A stretch of DNA of 43,098 nt. Origin: Phycisphaerae bacterium. GTDB taxonomy: Bacteria; Planctomycetota; Phycisphaerae; Sedimentisphaerales; Anaerobacaceae. The translations under genes were made by a program, and so were the position numbers. Location: contig JAPLMX010000222.1 of NCBI GenBank assembly GCA_026386805.1, positions 1 to 43,098 of the forward strand, in the 5' to 3' direction. How positions within the stretch are numbered: position 1 is the first letter of the stretch; each line of letters opens with the position of its first letter. This document shows, piece after piece, positions 23,492 to 33,119 of the stretch. The notes under the pieces were generated by a model, which was given only the letters and a program-made list of their open reading frames with translations, was not told where the DNA came from and did not search any database.

Positions 23492-25136
23492 CAGCCCGCA
23501 ACGTCGGCTCGACGATGTGCAGGTCGTTCAGAAACGGCTCGGTGTACTGGATGTCGCCGTACTCGGCCCCGTTGAAGTGGTGCTGCTTGCCCACGTGGTT
23601 GTTCCAGTCCACGCCCTCGGTCAGGAAGCCTGTGTCTCGCTGATGGTGCTTGGCAATGGCCCGCAGAATGGTCAGGCCGTTCTGCTTGTATTGGTCGTGG
23701 TCTGTGTCCTGGTAGGCTTCGAAATAGGCCAGAGCCGCCTCGGCGTTTTCCCAGAGATACGCCGTGTCCCAGCTTTTCTCCATGTAGAGCAGGCCCTTGG
23801 TCGCGACACCGTGGCGGTCGTCCGTCATTTTGAACTGGCCAAGGCCGGCGAGACATTTGTCATAGGCGAAGGCACGGACCTTCTCGTCGCTGAGGAGCTT
23901 GGCCACCTCGCGCAGGGTGCGGAATGCAACGGAGTAGGCGACGTTCTCGTGCTCGTCGTAGGTGTCGTGATTGATGCTTCCGAAGATTCCGCTGCGATCC
24001 ACGAAGACCTGCACTTTCTCGCGGACAGCTTGCCTGTAATCCGCGAGACCGTGCTGTGTGAGGGCGGCGTTGAGTTGGATGATGAACAGACCGTCGGCGC
24101 TCTTCTCGAATAGTATGTCACGGTCGCCGTAGGCGTTCTGGGGGTAATGCTGGCCGTCGGGCTGGCACCGGCGCGGATACCAGCCGTTGAGCGTCGGCTT
24201 GACATTCCGGTCGATCCAGTCCGCCGTTTTCACCGCGACGCTCTGCATCTTCGCTTTGCGGGGACCGTCCAGCAGATCGCTGAACACCAGAAGCTGATAA
24301 GCGATCTTGGCCATCGAGCCGGGGCAGAACCAGTTGTTCTTGTGCTGGTAGTTGAGGCAGAACTGATCGGTGGTTGTCTCGCGGTAGCCTGTGATGAAGC
24401 CGGTCTCATAGTTGATGAAGCCGCCCTCCAGGACGTGGTCCAGTACGGACAGGGCCTTCTCCTGGAGGGCGGCGTCCTTGTTGTGCCGGCCAAACGCGTA
24501 CAGCTCGTAGGCCCCGCCGACGGCGTTGGCCGCCCAGCCGGGGCCTTCGAGATTGCCAAAGTCGTGCCAGCCCATGATATTGCCGTCTTTATCCACGAAG
24601 CTGGACTTGCTGGACAGATGACCCTTGTACTCGACCAGCGTTCGCTCAACTGTGAAGCGGACGGAGTCTTTCGCCGAGTCGAGGATCGTGTAGCTGGGGT
24701 CCTCCGGCAGATAGAAGGGGTCCTGTAGCCCAGCCGCCCTCGGCTGGGAATTCAATGTGCCTATACTGTTGACGCCTGCTCCCAATAGGAAGACGCACGC
24801 CAGAACTAAGCTCCAAACGCCGTGTCCTGTCATTTGGAACGGAGCGAAGGGATATGAAGGACCTGCTCTTCGTAGGTCGTGCGTTCCCGCACGACACTCC
24901 CGGGCGAGCGGGGACGCTCGCCCTACGAGGAGATCCTTCGCCTTCGGCTCAGAGCTTGCCCTGAGCTCCGCGAAGGGATGACAAGAGACGGTGACTTGTG
25001 GCTTCTGCCCGGTGCCATGTCTACGCTTGCGCAGACATGTTCCACCAGTGGAGGAAGACATGCTTACGCGAGCGTAAGCATGGCACCCGGCCTGCGGTTG
25101 CGGCACGACGCACATCATTCGCCGCTTGTCCATCAT
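23469..25136 (-). CDS. Exported helical-barrel-like protein, start region split by repeats
   Basis: The body (residues from about 135) has repeated helical hairpins and aromatic-rich turns (GNIMGWHDFGNLEGPGWAAN, YETGFITGYRETT, NNWFCPGSMAKIAYQLLVFS, EKSWDTAYLWENAEAALAYF) as in six-hairpin glycosidases and epimerases. No exact family is recognised; a sugar-active role is inferred from its neighbours. The ribosome-binding site and double ATG (AAAGGGAGCTGATGATG, 25,136 on) mirror those of the GH116 gene. After the first codons (MMDKRRMMCVV) the frame stays open through two palindromic repeats (24,839-25,090) before a hydrophobic signal core (GVWSLVLACVFLLGAGV) begins at about residue 105. So the signal peptide is split. 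If 24833 is the start the protein has 454 residues. The last residues come from another repeat. Confidence 0.65.
   Translation of the reverse strand: MMDKRRMMCVVPQPQAGCHAYARVSMSSSTGGTCLRKRRHGTGQKPQVTVSCHPFAELRASSEPKAKDLLVGRASPLARECRAGTHDLRRAGPSYPFAPFQMTGHGVWSLVLACVFLLGAGVNSIGTLNSQPRAAGLQDPFYLPEDPSYTILDSAKDSVRFTVERTLVEYKGHLSSKSSFVDKDGNIMGWHDFGNLEGPGWAANAVGGAYELYAFGRHNKDAALQEKALSVLDHVLEGGFINYETGFITGYRETTTDQFCLNYQHKNNWFCPGSMAKIAYQLLVFSDLLDGPRKAKMQSVAVKTADWIDRNVKPTLNGWYPRRCQPDGQHYPQNAYGDRDILFEKSADGLFIIQLNAALTQHGLADYRQAVREKVQVFVDRSGIFGSINHDTYDEHENVAYSVAFRTLREVAKLLSDEKVRAFAYDKCLAGLGQFKMTDDRHGVATKGLLYMEKSWDTAYLWENAEAALAYFEAYQDTDHDQYKQNGLTILRAIAKHHQRDTGFLTEGVDWNNHVGKQHHFNGAEYGDIQYTEPFLNDLHIVEPTLRAVQLRIAD
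24839..24983. repeat. Palindromic repeat with GCGAGCGGGGACGCTCGC core
   Basis: Contains GTCGTGCGTTCCCGCACGAC and GGCGAGCGGGGACGCTCGCC hairpins between arms of the CGAAGGATCCTTCG kind. The second copy lies at 33,120-33,248 upstream of trpG, and cut-down copies at 42,262-42,330 and 42,568-42,597. Confidence 0.75.
25008..25090. repeat. Palindromic repeat ending GGTGCCATG / CATGGCACC
   Basis: Outer arms GCCCGGTGCCATGTCTACGC and GCGTAAGCATGGCACCCGG enclose two hairpins, ATGTCTACGCTTGCGCAGACAT and CATGCTTACGCGAGCG. The same outer arms bound the larger nested element at 35,197-35,442. It lies inside the open frame of the leftward gene. Confidence 0.75.
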
Positions 25137-25162
25137 CAGCTCCCTTTTCGACCGGGGCGCAT

Positions 25163-27277
25163 CTACGACTTCGCATCACCGGTTGTCGGCGCCATCTCCA
25201 GTTTCAGGTAGTCCAACCCGAACATGTAGCTTTTGACGGCCTTTTCGTTGGCCCCAATGATCTCGACCTTCAGCACGTGCTGGCCCTTGCTCAGCTCGTG
25301 CGTGCCCATATCGAGAACGCCGGTGGCGACTACGCCGTTGTGGTAGAGGTCGATAGGCCCGCCGAGCTTCTTGTCGTCGAGGGACAATTGCACGATGCCG
25401 TAATCCACCGCCTTGGTGAGTTGCATCGTGAGCTGGTAGGCGCCGGGCTTCTCCACCGGCATGCACAGATCAAGCGTGTCGCCCGGCTTGCCGTCGGTCC
25501 ACCACAACTGCGATTCATTGCTCCAGTCGGGGCCGTAGCCCGCCATGTCCTGCGGTGCCGGATTGCCGGCGGTCTTTCGCAGGATCTTCAACTCCTCACC
25601 TTCGAGGGCGCCTTTGACTTTGTTGGCGACCTCGACGGAACCCCAGTATCCCGTGCGTTCTCCCACGGGTACAGGCTCATACGGATCTTTCTGTCCGGCG
25701 GCCTGATACCAGTAGACCGTGGCGGCATAGAGCGTCGGCTTACTGTTCGGGTAGTACTTCTCGATGGCGGCTTCGAAGGATTTCTCGAAGGGGATGTTGT
25801 CCGTGATGTGCCAGCGGTTGACGGAGACGTGGCCCTTGTTGTTATTGCTGATCGTCTGATCGTGGTAGCAGTTGGCGAAGAGCGTGGGATTACACCAGGC
25901 GTAGCCGAAGTAGTCCTCGGAGCCGGTGCCGATGGTGGAGGGGAACTTCTCGCCGTCGACGAAGAACTTCTCATCGCCCTCGCCCCACCAGCCGCCGCGC
26001 GGGTTCCAGACGTGCAGCATCACGCCGCAGAACCGGCCCCGACCCTGGGTCTTGAGCATGGTCCAGTCGATCTTCCTGCGCACCGGGTCCTCGGGCAGGA
26101 AGGCGTCCCGATGCCACTTGGCGTGGAACCGCCCAAGAGTCTCAATTGGCTGCGTAATAGAAGCATGGAAAATCCCGAAGTTGACTTTGCGTTCCTTGTC
26201 ACCTTCATTTCTTAGCTCTATTCTTGCACCCTTCGCAAATGGCATGTACCAATGGCAATAGAACCCGTCGTTCCTCATGCCCAAAGGCAGAGACTTGTAC
26301 TTGTTTACCCCCGGCGCGGTGCCAAAGAAGTCCCCCAAAGGTGCCCAGACGCTTGGCTGTGACTCGCCATCCCAGTATATGCACAACACAAGCTCGCGCA
26401 AGACATCGTAGTCCTCTGGAGATTTGGGCAAATCAAGAACACTGACGAAAAGGTGAGTGATTGCCCGCTGGCCTTCCAGTGTTTCAACGGTTGCCGCGGA
26501 ACCGGGAGCAACGGTGGCTCCGGTCATACGCAATTGCGTGTCCTTGGATGTCCTGAGCTCCGAGGAACCAGACTGACTCAGGATCAGATTTGCTTCATCC
26601 AGTGCCTGGGATTCAGCGGCGGTCAACTGCCGCTGGAAGGTCGGTAACTGCGTGCCCTTTGGGTACGTCGTGTAGACGAACTGGAAATAGGCGCCCCAAC
26701 CCTTGTCCGCCACGATCTTGCACGACTTCTGGTAGGGGATCGGCGTGTAGTTGTTCCAGCCCATCGCGACCGTGTGGACCAGGGCCGAGCGGGTGAAAGG
26801 CTCATTCTTGCCGTCGAAGTAACCCTTGAACGGCAGGTCCACGACAGGCTCTTGGGCTCCGTCGAGGTAGATGCGGACGTGGCCCTGCTCGGGCCGTGCC
26901 GACCAAGTGCGCCAGATGCACCCGGGGCCTTCCATCTCGGCGAACACGAACGAGTCGCCTTCGCGGCGGATGAAGCCGTCGCCGTCCCCGTTGGCGTCCC
27001 AGCCGAGGTACTGGCCGGTCGCCTCATCATACCGGCTCTTGCGGTCGTAGCTGGACCACTGGGCGCACTTTTCGCCTGGCTCAGGCAATACGGCCAGACG
27101 CTCCAGGTCCGTCAATCGCTTGACCAGATCGACATAGGTCAGCTTCTGCGGCTCGGCGGCACTCGCCGCACCGGCGATGAGCAGGGACAACAGAAGTAGG
27201 GTGGGGCTTGCCCCACCAAACAGGTTCCGGTGGGGCAAGCCCCACCCTACATGGGGAACTCGTGCAGCGTACTTCAT
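25163..27277 (-). CDS. Secreted GH172 (DUF2961) glycoside hydrolase
   Basis: A 704-residue exported protein. DUF2961 proteins are now GH172, which act on alpha-D-fructofuranoside or D-arabinofuranoside links. Landmarks: GPGCIWRTWSARPEQG near 118, GDFFGTAPGVNKYKSLPLGM at 315-334, and the pair WGEGDE (E433) and GTGSEDYFGY (E454); these glutamates are 21 residues apart, as are the reported catalytic pair of the fructofuranoside enzyme. A jelly-roll-like C-terminal domain starts near 590. The start at 27277 has CGGAGG 7 bases upstream. Its signal peptide is odd: basic MKYAARVP, then 20 residues coded by a palindromic repeat (HVGWGLPHRNLFGGASPT), then the hydrophobic LLLLSLLIAGAASA. It heads the leftward sugar locus. 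Confidence 0.85.
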   Translation of the reverse strand: MKYAARVPHVGWGLPHRNLFGGASPTLLLLSLLIAGAASAAEPQKLTYVDLVKRLTDLERLAVLPEPGEKCAQWSSYDRKSRYDEATGQYLGWDANGDGDGFIRREGDSFVFAEMEGPGCIWRTWSARPEQGHVRIYLDGAQEPVVDLPFKGYFDGKNEPFTRSALVHTVAMGWNNYTPIPYQKSCKIVADKGWGAYFQFVYTTYPKGTQLPTFQRQLTAAESQALDEANLILSQSGSSELRTSKDTQLRMTGATVAPGSAATVETLEGQRAITHLFVSVLDLPKSPEDYDVLRELVLCIYWDGESQPSVWAPLGDFFGTAPGVNKYKSLPLGMRNDGFYCHWYMPFAKGARIELRNEGDKERKVNFGIFHASITQPIETLGRFHAKWHRDAFLPEDPVRRKIDWTMLKTQGRGRFCGVMLHVWNPRGGWWGEGDEKFFVDGEKFPSTIGTGSEDYFGYAWCNPTLFANCYHDQTISNNNKGHVSVNRWHITDNIPFEKSFEAAIEKYYPNSKPTLYAATVYWYQAAGQKDPYEPVPVGERTGYWGSVEVANKVKGALEGEELKILRKTAGNPAPQDMAGYGPDWSNESQLWWTDGKPGDTLDLCMPVEKPGAYQLTMQLTKAVDYGIVQLSLDDKKLGGPIDLYHNGVVATGVLDMGTHELSKGQHVLKVEIIGANEKAVKSYMFGLDYLKLEMAPTTGDAKS
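27196..27250. repeat. Palindromic repeat inside a signal-peptide coding region
   Basis: A perfect inverted repeat, GTAGGGTGGGGCTTGCCCCA(CC) on the left and its complement on the right, 22 bp arms and an 11-base loop, 55 bp in all. It sits between the n-region and the hydrophobic core codons of the GH172 gene without stopping the frame. Confidence 0.9.
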
Positions 27278-27288
27278 TCTCGGCCTCC

Positions 27289-27372
27289 GAATTGACGATT
27301 TGCCATTTCGCGGCGCCAGGCTCGCGCCCGACGCCTTGCGAATAGTAAATCGCAAATAGCCAATCGTCAATC
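27289..27372. repeat. ATTGACGATTTGC-type inverted repeat
   Basis: ATTGACGATTTGCCATTT and AAATCGCAAATAGCCAATCG form the arms; inside lies a GC-rich palindrome (GGCGCCAGGCTCGCGCCCGA). It is a distant relative of the ATTGCGGATT repeats and lies just upstream of the GH172 gene. Confidence 0.55.
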
Positions 27373-27420
27373 CAAAGGCTTGATGCAATCAGGGCAAACG
27401 CAAAGTCGAAAGACCTGGGG

Positions 27421-27517
27421 GGGTGGCAGCGTCAAGCGGAGTCTTCGGAGCTTGGCGATGGTGGATTTCTTGTGCGTAGGACCATCGTCAAGGCCAAAGG
27501 CCTTGGCGATGCCACCC
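27421..27517. repeat. Palindromic repeat of the GTCAAGGCC..TTGGCGAT type
   Basis: Bounded by GGGTGGCAGCGTCAAGC and GGCCTTGGCGATGCCACCC. It is the second copy of the outer element at 20,150-20,283, here not split by another repeat. It follows the thioredoxin-like gene. Confidence 0.75.
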
Positions 27518-27542
27518 AGCTCTTGTCGCGTCCCTCTCGCTG

Positions 27543-28454
27543 CTACCTGCCGTACTTGACCGGCGAGCCGTAGGGCGGTGTGTTCGGGATTGTCACCTTG
27601 CGGCCCAGGATCAGCTCCGCCAGTGCCTTGTCCACGTAGTTGATCTTGCCGGCGCTGGGCTCTTTCTTGTCCTGCGGGGCGCTGTCGATCGCGCCGTCGT
27701 AGGCAATCGTGCCGTCCTTGGCGATGATGAACATGTGGGGCGTCGTGCGGGCGCCGTACCTTCGGGCCACGTCGCCCGAGCGGTCGTCGAGGATCGGGTA
27801 GGGCAGCTTGTGCTTCTCGGCGAACGCCCGGTTGGCCTCCGGCGTGGTCTTGATCGAGCTGTTGACGGCCAGCCAGACGACCCCCTTTCCCCGGTACTTT
27901 TTAGCCGTCGCCAGCATCGTATCGGCCGTCTCATGGTGAAACTTGGAGTAGGGGCATTCCGGGTTGAGCCATTCCAGGACGACGATTTGGTCCTTGTAGT
28001 CCGAGAGCTTCACTTTTCTGCCGTCGAAGCCGTCCAGTTCGAAGCTGGGCGCCTGCCGGACACGGGGGCCGATCAGGTCGGGCCGCGCCACGCGATTGCG
28101 AACCGTTCTCTGCAACTGCTGTTGCTCTTGCTCCAACTGGCGCAGGGTCTCCTGAAAAGCGGTCTGTTGCTTGGTGATGAGGGCCTCGATCTGCTTGGCG
28201 GTCTGCCCGGCTCTTTCCTTGGTTGCCGTTGCGCGGATGGCGCTAAGCTGATCGATCAGGCCCTGGTGGGCGGCCTTCATCTCGTCGATCTTTTGCTGAA
28301 GCTTCTGCACCTGCTGGGCCTGCTCGGCGCCTTGCCGCTCCACAGCGGGGGCTTCGCGTTCGGGCCGGGTGGGCTCGGCGCTTTGGCCGAAAGTCGTCGA
28401 AAACAATGCCAGAACCACGAGTACGGTGCCCATCGAAACAGCGGTTCTCTTCAT
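27543..28454 (-). CDS. Exported thioredoxin-fold protein with coiled coil
   Basis: A 303-residue exported protein. A signal peptide (MKRTAVSMGTVLVVLALFST) is followed by a long coiled coil (about 40-125, VQKLQQKIDEMKAAHQGLID and LRQLEQEQQQLQRTV). The AhpC/TSA-type domain covers 135-290: APSFELDGFDGRKVKLSDYK, VVLEWLNPECPYSKFHHETA, YGARTTPHMFIIAKDG. The active centre is ECPYSKF with one cysteine, as in a well-populated group of redoxin-like proteins with ECP(F/Y)(V/S). AAGGAG lies 11 bases upstream of the ATG. It is on the same strand as trpA, 126 bases behind it, and may be read through from the trp operon. Confidence 0.8.
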   Translation of the reverse strand: MKRTAVSMGTVLVVLALFSTTFGQSAEPTRPEREAPAVERQGAEQAQQVQKLQQKIDEMKAAHQGLIDQLSAIRATATKERAGQTAKQIEALITKQQTAFQETLRQLEQEQQQLQRTVRNRVARPDLIGPRVRQAPSFELDGFDGRKVKLSDYKDQIVVLEWLNPECPYSKFHHETADTMLATAKKYRGKGVVWLAVNSSIKTTPEANRAFAEKHKLPYPILDDRSGDVARRYGARTTPHMFIIAKDGTIAYDGAIDSAPQDKKEPSAGKINYVDKALAELILGRKVTIPNTPPYGSPVKYGR

Positions 28455-28579
28455 AGCGGCGTTCTCCTTAACGTAATGACATGGACCGGTAGGGTGGGTT
28501 GAGAACCCACCCCACACGCCGAAGTCTACCACACCTGCTGGCAAGTGCAAACTCCCTTGCTGTCGAAAACCTTGAAGGT

Positions 28580-29458
28580 CTACCGGTCTGAGCGACGGTG
28601 GGCCAGCGCGGCCTTTACCCGGCCGAGGAATTGCGCGATCTCCTTACTCGCGGCCCGCGGGTCATTCAGGTTGCTCTCGATCATCGCTACGAGCCTGGAG
28701 CCGATAATCACGCCGTCCGCGCCGGCATCGGCAATGCTCTTGGCGTGTTCGGGCGTGCTGACGCCGAAGCCCACGCAGATGGGGACGTTCGTCAGGCTTT
28801 TCAGTTGTCGAATCAAGCCTTCCACGGCGGTGGAGAGGGCCTGCCGACTGCCCGTGACCCCGAGCAGTGAGACGGTGTAAATGAAGCCGGTCGTCTTCGC
28901 TGCGATTCGCTTCATCCGGTCCGGCTCGGTGTTCGGCGTGACCATGAAGACCGTATCCAGACCGGCGGATCGCGCCGGCCCGGTCACTTCGTCCGCATCG
29001 TCGATGCTCAGGTCCGCGACGAGGACGCTATTGACGCCTGCCTCGTGGAAATCCTTGAAGAACCGCCCGGGGCCAGTGTCGAGGGCATCCCGCCCTCGAA
29101 TCGCGGGCTGGAAGCCCGCGACACGACCGAGGCCGTACTGCTGGATCAGGTTGTAGTACATCAGCAGGCCGATGGGGATGTCCTTGTGCTGCTTGACCTT
29201 CCGGATGAATTCGAGGGCCTTCGGGAGGTTCATGCCGCTACGCATCGCGCGGATGTCGGCCTTCTGGATCGTCGGGCCATCGGCAATCGGGTCGGAGAAG
29301 GGGATACCCAGCTCGAGGATATCCGCGCCCGCATCGACCGCCGCCTTGACGATGGCCAAGCTCGTATCGAAATCGGGATCGCCGATCACGAAGAAGGGGA
29401 TCAGGGCAGTTCGGTTTTGGTTCTTCATCTCGGCAAATGCTTGCTGATAGCTTTTCAT
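28580..29458 (-). CDS. trpA: Tryptophan synthase alpha subunit carrying an in-frame repeat
   Basis: Splits indole-3-glycerol phosphate to indole and glyceraldehyde-3-phosphate, passing indole to TrpB. The catalytic E49 and D60 are in place (LELGIPFSDPIADG) and the phosphate-binding loops VTGSR, GFGVSTPEHA and VIIGSRLV follow. At 292 residues it is about 20 longer than usual. The extra lies at about 112-131: after QQYGLG comes RVAGFQPAIRGRDALDTGPG, then RFFKDFHEAGVNSVLVADL resumes the family sequence. The insert is coded by a 49-bp double palindrome (29,076-29,124). It would lie on the surface near the start of a helix, so activity may be kept. It is the last trp gene, 50 bases after trpB. Confidence 0.95.
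   Translation of the reverse strand: MKSYQQAFAEMKNQNRTALIPFFVIGDPDFDTSLAIVKAAVDAGADILELGIPFSDPIADGPTIQKADIRAMRSGMNLPKALEFIRKVKQHKDIPIGLLMYYNLIQQYGLGRVAGFQPAIRGRDALDTGPGRFFKDFHEAGVNSVLVADLSIDDADEVTGPARSAGLDTVFMVTPNTEPDRMKRIAAKTTGFIYTVSLLGVTGSRQALSTAVEGLIRQLKSLTNVPICVGFGVSTPEHAKSIADAGADGVIIGSRLVAMIESNLNDPRAASKEIAQFLGRVKAALAHRRSDR
29076..29124. repeat. Double-hairpin palindrome inside trpA
   Basis: Bounded by GTGTCG and CGACAC. It contains TCGAGGGCATCCCGCCCTCGA and TCGCGGGCTGGAAGCCCGCG, two hairpins in a row. A 51-bp relative with GTGGCGAG and CTCGCCAC ends lies at 20,193-20,243. Confidence 0.9.
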
Positions 29459-29508
29459 AGTGGGTACTCCATGAAGCGAGTGTCTGATTGCGGATTTCGG
29501 ATTGCGGA

Positions 29509-30714
<1,206 letters not shown>

Positions 30715-30740
30715 ATCCTCGCATCCTGTGTAACTAGGGT

Positions 30741-30796
30741 TATTGCGGATTTCGGATTAGCCGCGACGCATTTCTCAATCCGCAATCCGAAATCGA
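30741..30796. repeat. ATTGCGGATT-type inverted repeat between trpF and trpB
   Basis: Arms ATTGCGGATTTCGGATT and AATCCGCAATCCGAAATC around a 22-base loop. The repeat fills most of the 83-base gap. Confidence 0.8.
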
Positions 30797-30797
30797 G

Positions 30798-31421
30798 TCA
30801 CGCTCTCAAATGTCTAATGTTGTCGAAAAGGGCTTTCATCTTCTTGTGGTCTTTCTTGCCGGGTTTGGCCTCCACACCGCTGCACACGTCAATCCCGTAG
30901 ACGCCCAGCTCGACGGCCTGCGCGGCGTTTTGCGGATTGATCCCGCCGGCCAAGAAGATCCGTTTTCCGATGTGGCCGATGATGTTCCAGTCGAACGTCA
31001 GTCCCGTCCCGCCGTACTTCTTGGGGTCGAACGCATCCAGCAGGATCGCGTCGGTCGAGAAGGTATTCACCTGCTCGAGGTCGCTGGCGTCCTTGATCCG
31101 CAGGGCCTTCATCGTCTTGGCGCTGTCGTAGGCCAGCCAGCGGCAAAACTCGGTATTCTCATCGCCGTGCAACTGCACCCAATCCAACTGGCACAAAGCG
31201 GCGATTTCGCGAATCTCCTCCAGGGAGCTGTTCACGAACACGCCGGACACGTCGACGAAGGCCGGCAGTTTCCGGATGATCGCGGCGGCCTCCTGCGGCT
31301 GGAGGTACCGCTGGCTCTGCGGGTAGAAATTGAACCCGAGCAGGTCTGCCCCCAGGTCCATCGCCGCCGCCGCATCGTCGTAGTTCGTAATTCCGCAAAT
31401 TTTGACCTTGGTTATCATCAT
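30798..31421 (-). CDS. trpF: Phosphoribosylanthranilate isomerase
   Basis: Converts phosphoribosylanthranilate to the open-chain carboxyphenylamino-deoxyribulose phosphate. The general base is the cysteine in VKICGITNYDDA, and the general acid the aspartate in ILLDAFDP. FLAGGINPQNAAQA and GIDVCSGVEAKPGKKD bind the phosphate. The start is one of two consecutive ATG codons (31421 or 31418). The gene starts 26 bases after trpD. Its product is the substrate of TrpC, which is missing nearby. Confidence 0.95.
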   Translation of the reverse strand: MMITKVKICGITNYDDAAAAMDLGADLLGFNFYPQSQRYLQPQEAAAIIRKLPAFVDVSGVFVNSSLEEIREIAALCQLDWVQLHGDENTEFCRWLAYDSAKTMKALRIKDASDLEQVNTFSTDAILLDAFDPKKYGGTGLTFDWNIIGHIGKRIFLAGGINPQNAAQAVELGVYGIDVCSGVEAKPGKKDHKKMKALFDNIRHLRA

Positions 31422-31447
31422 AAGTTCAGCTCGAAGGACAACGGAGG

Positions 31448-32467
31448 TCACGCCTGGTTCGAGACCTCGATCAGTTTGTCCAGACAATGCAACGCCTTTC
31501 CTTCGTCAATTGAAGCCTGCGCCAGCGGGATCGCCTGCTCGAAGTCGTTCGCCAGAGCGGCCACGACGAGGGCGGCGGCGGCGTTGAGCAGGACGATGTC
31601 ACGCCGCGGTCCCTTGTCCTTGCCCGCCAGGATAGCGCGAATCACGGCGGCGTTGGCGATGGCGTCGCCGCTGCCCAGAACGTCGATGGATGCATTCGAG
31701 ATTCCGTAATCACTCGGGTCCAGCTCGAACGATTCGATCTTCCCGTCCCGCAGCTCGACGATCCGGGTTTTGCCGAGCAGGCTGATCTCGTCCATGCCCT
31801 GGCCATGGACGACAAAGGCTCGCTTGGCCCCGAGCATTCTCAAGCTCTCGGCAATTCTGTCCAGCAACTCGACGTCGGAGACGCCCATGACCTGTGCCTT
31901 GACACCGGCGGGGTTGGCGAGCGGGCCAAGGATGTTGAACGCCGTCCGGAAGTCCAGACTCTTGCGGATCGGTTGCACGAATCGCATCGCCGGGTGGAAC
32001 TTGGGCGCGAACATGAAGCCGATGTGGGCCTCCCGGATGCACTCGGCCACGACGTCCGGCCCGGGGTCGATGTTGACGCCGAGCTCGTCGAGGACGTCGG
32101 CTGAGCCGCACCGGCTGGTGATGCCCCGGTTGCCGTGCTTGGCGACATACGCGCCGGCGCCCGCCACCACCAGGGCGCTGGCGGTCGAGATATTGAACGT
32201 CTTGACGAACGCGCCGCCTGTGCCACAGGTGTCGATCATGTTCGGGACATCGACCTGCACCCGCACGGCGTGGTCCCGGAGCGACTGCGCCAGGCCGGCA
32301 ATCTCGCCCGAGGTGGCCCGCTTCATTCGCATCATCGCCAAGAAGGCGGCGACCTGGACCTCGGAGACCTGGCCTTCGAAAATGGTGTCCTGCAGCGCCT
32401 TGGCTTGCTCGAACGTCAAGTCCTTGCCGTTGAGGATGATTTCGAGATACTGCGTTATGCTCGCCAT
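31448..32467 (-). CDS. trpD: Anthranilate phosphoribosyltransferase
   Basis: Transfers phosphoribose to anthranilate. The glycine-rich DTCGTGGAFVKTFNISTASA is the PRPP-binding loop; VAKHGNRGITSRCGSADVLD holds the KHGN and GSAD motifs; NILGPLANP binds anthranilate. At 339 residues it is complete and not fused to TrpG. It starts 3 bases after the trpG stop and is translationally linked to it. Confidence 0.96.
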   Translation of the reverse strand: MASITQYLEIILNGKDLTFEQAKALQDTIFEGQVSEVQVAAFLAMMRMKRATSGEIAGLAQSLRDHAVRVQVDVPNMIDTCGTGGAFVKTFNISTASALVVAGAGAYVAKHGNRGITSRCGSADVLDELGVNIDPGPDVVAECIREAHIGFMFAPKFHPAMRFVQPIRKSLDFRTAFNILGPLANPAGVKAQVMGVSDVELLDRIAESLRMLGAKRAFVVHGQGMDEISLLGKTRIVELRDGKIESFELDPSDYGISNASIDVLGSGDAIANAAVIRAILAGKDKGPRRDIVLLNAAAALVVAALANDFEQAIPLAQASIDEGKALHCLDKLIEVSNQA

Positions 32468-32470
32468 TTC

Positions 32471-33082
32471 TTATCTCCCCACCGGTTGTTTGCGACTGGC
32501 GGCGATCTGAAGAACGTTTTGGATGATCTTGCCGCCCGCGGGCGTCAGGATGCTCTCGGGGTGGAACTGCACGCCGAAGATCGGCAACGTCTTGTGTTCG
32601 ACGGCCATGACGATGCCTTCGAAGTCGCCCGTCTTTTCCAGGCAGTCCGGCAGGGTCTGGGCTGTCAGACTGTGATATCGTCCTGCCTGCAACGGGTTCT
32701 CCACGCCTCGGAAGACGCCCTTCTCATTGTGGCTGATCCGCGAGGGCTTGCCGTGCATGGGCTCGGGGGCGTGGCCGATCCTGCCGCCGAAGTACTGCAC
32801 GATGGTCTGATGTCCCAGGCAGACGCCGAAGATGGGCAGCTTGTCCTTGAAGTAGCCCACAGCCTTGAGTGACACGCCGGCCGTATCCGGATTGCCCGGC
32901 CCCGGCGAAATCACGAGCAGGTCGGGATCGAACTCAGCCGCCACCATCTTCAAGTCCTCGATGCTTGTATCCGCCCGATACACCTTCGTCCGGCACTGCC
33001 GCTTGGCGAAATCATCGACGAGGTTGTAGGTGAACGAGTCGAAGTTGTCGATGAATAACACTTTTCTATACGCTGCTTCCAT
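32471..33082 (-). CDS. trpG: Anthranilate synthase glutamine amidotransferase subunit
   Basis: Supplies ammonia from glutamine to TrpE. The triad is C88 (FGVCLGHQ), H174 and E176 (VQFHPES); the LLVISPGPGNP oxyanion segment is present. The start at 33082 is chosen by the family start KVLFIDNFDSFTYN and AAAGGAAA upstream. The frame is open further to 33223 through a palindromic repeat that fills the trpE-trpG gap, but that part has no family match. It could double as PabA. Confidence 0.96.
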   Translation of the reverse strand: MEAAYRKVLFIDNFDSFTYNLVDDFAKRQCRTKVYRADTSIEDLKMVAAEFDPDLLVISPGPGNPDTAGVSLKAVGYFKDKLPIFGVCLGHQTIVQYFGGRIGHAPEPMHGKPSRISHNEKGVFRGVENPLQAGRYHSLTAQTLPDCLEKTGDFEGIVMAVEHKTLPIFGVQFHPESILTPAGGKIIQNVLQIAASRKQPVGR

Positions 33083-33119
33083 CGGATTTCCTTTCAGGCC
33101 CGCCAGTTCTGCTTGGCTT

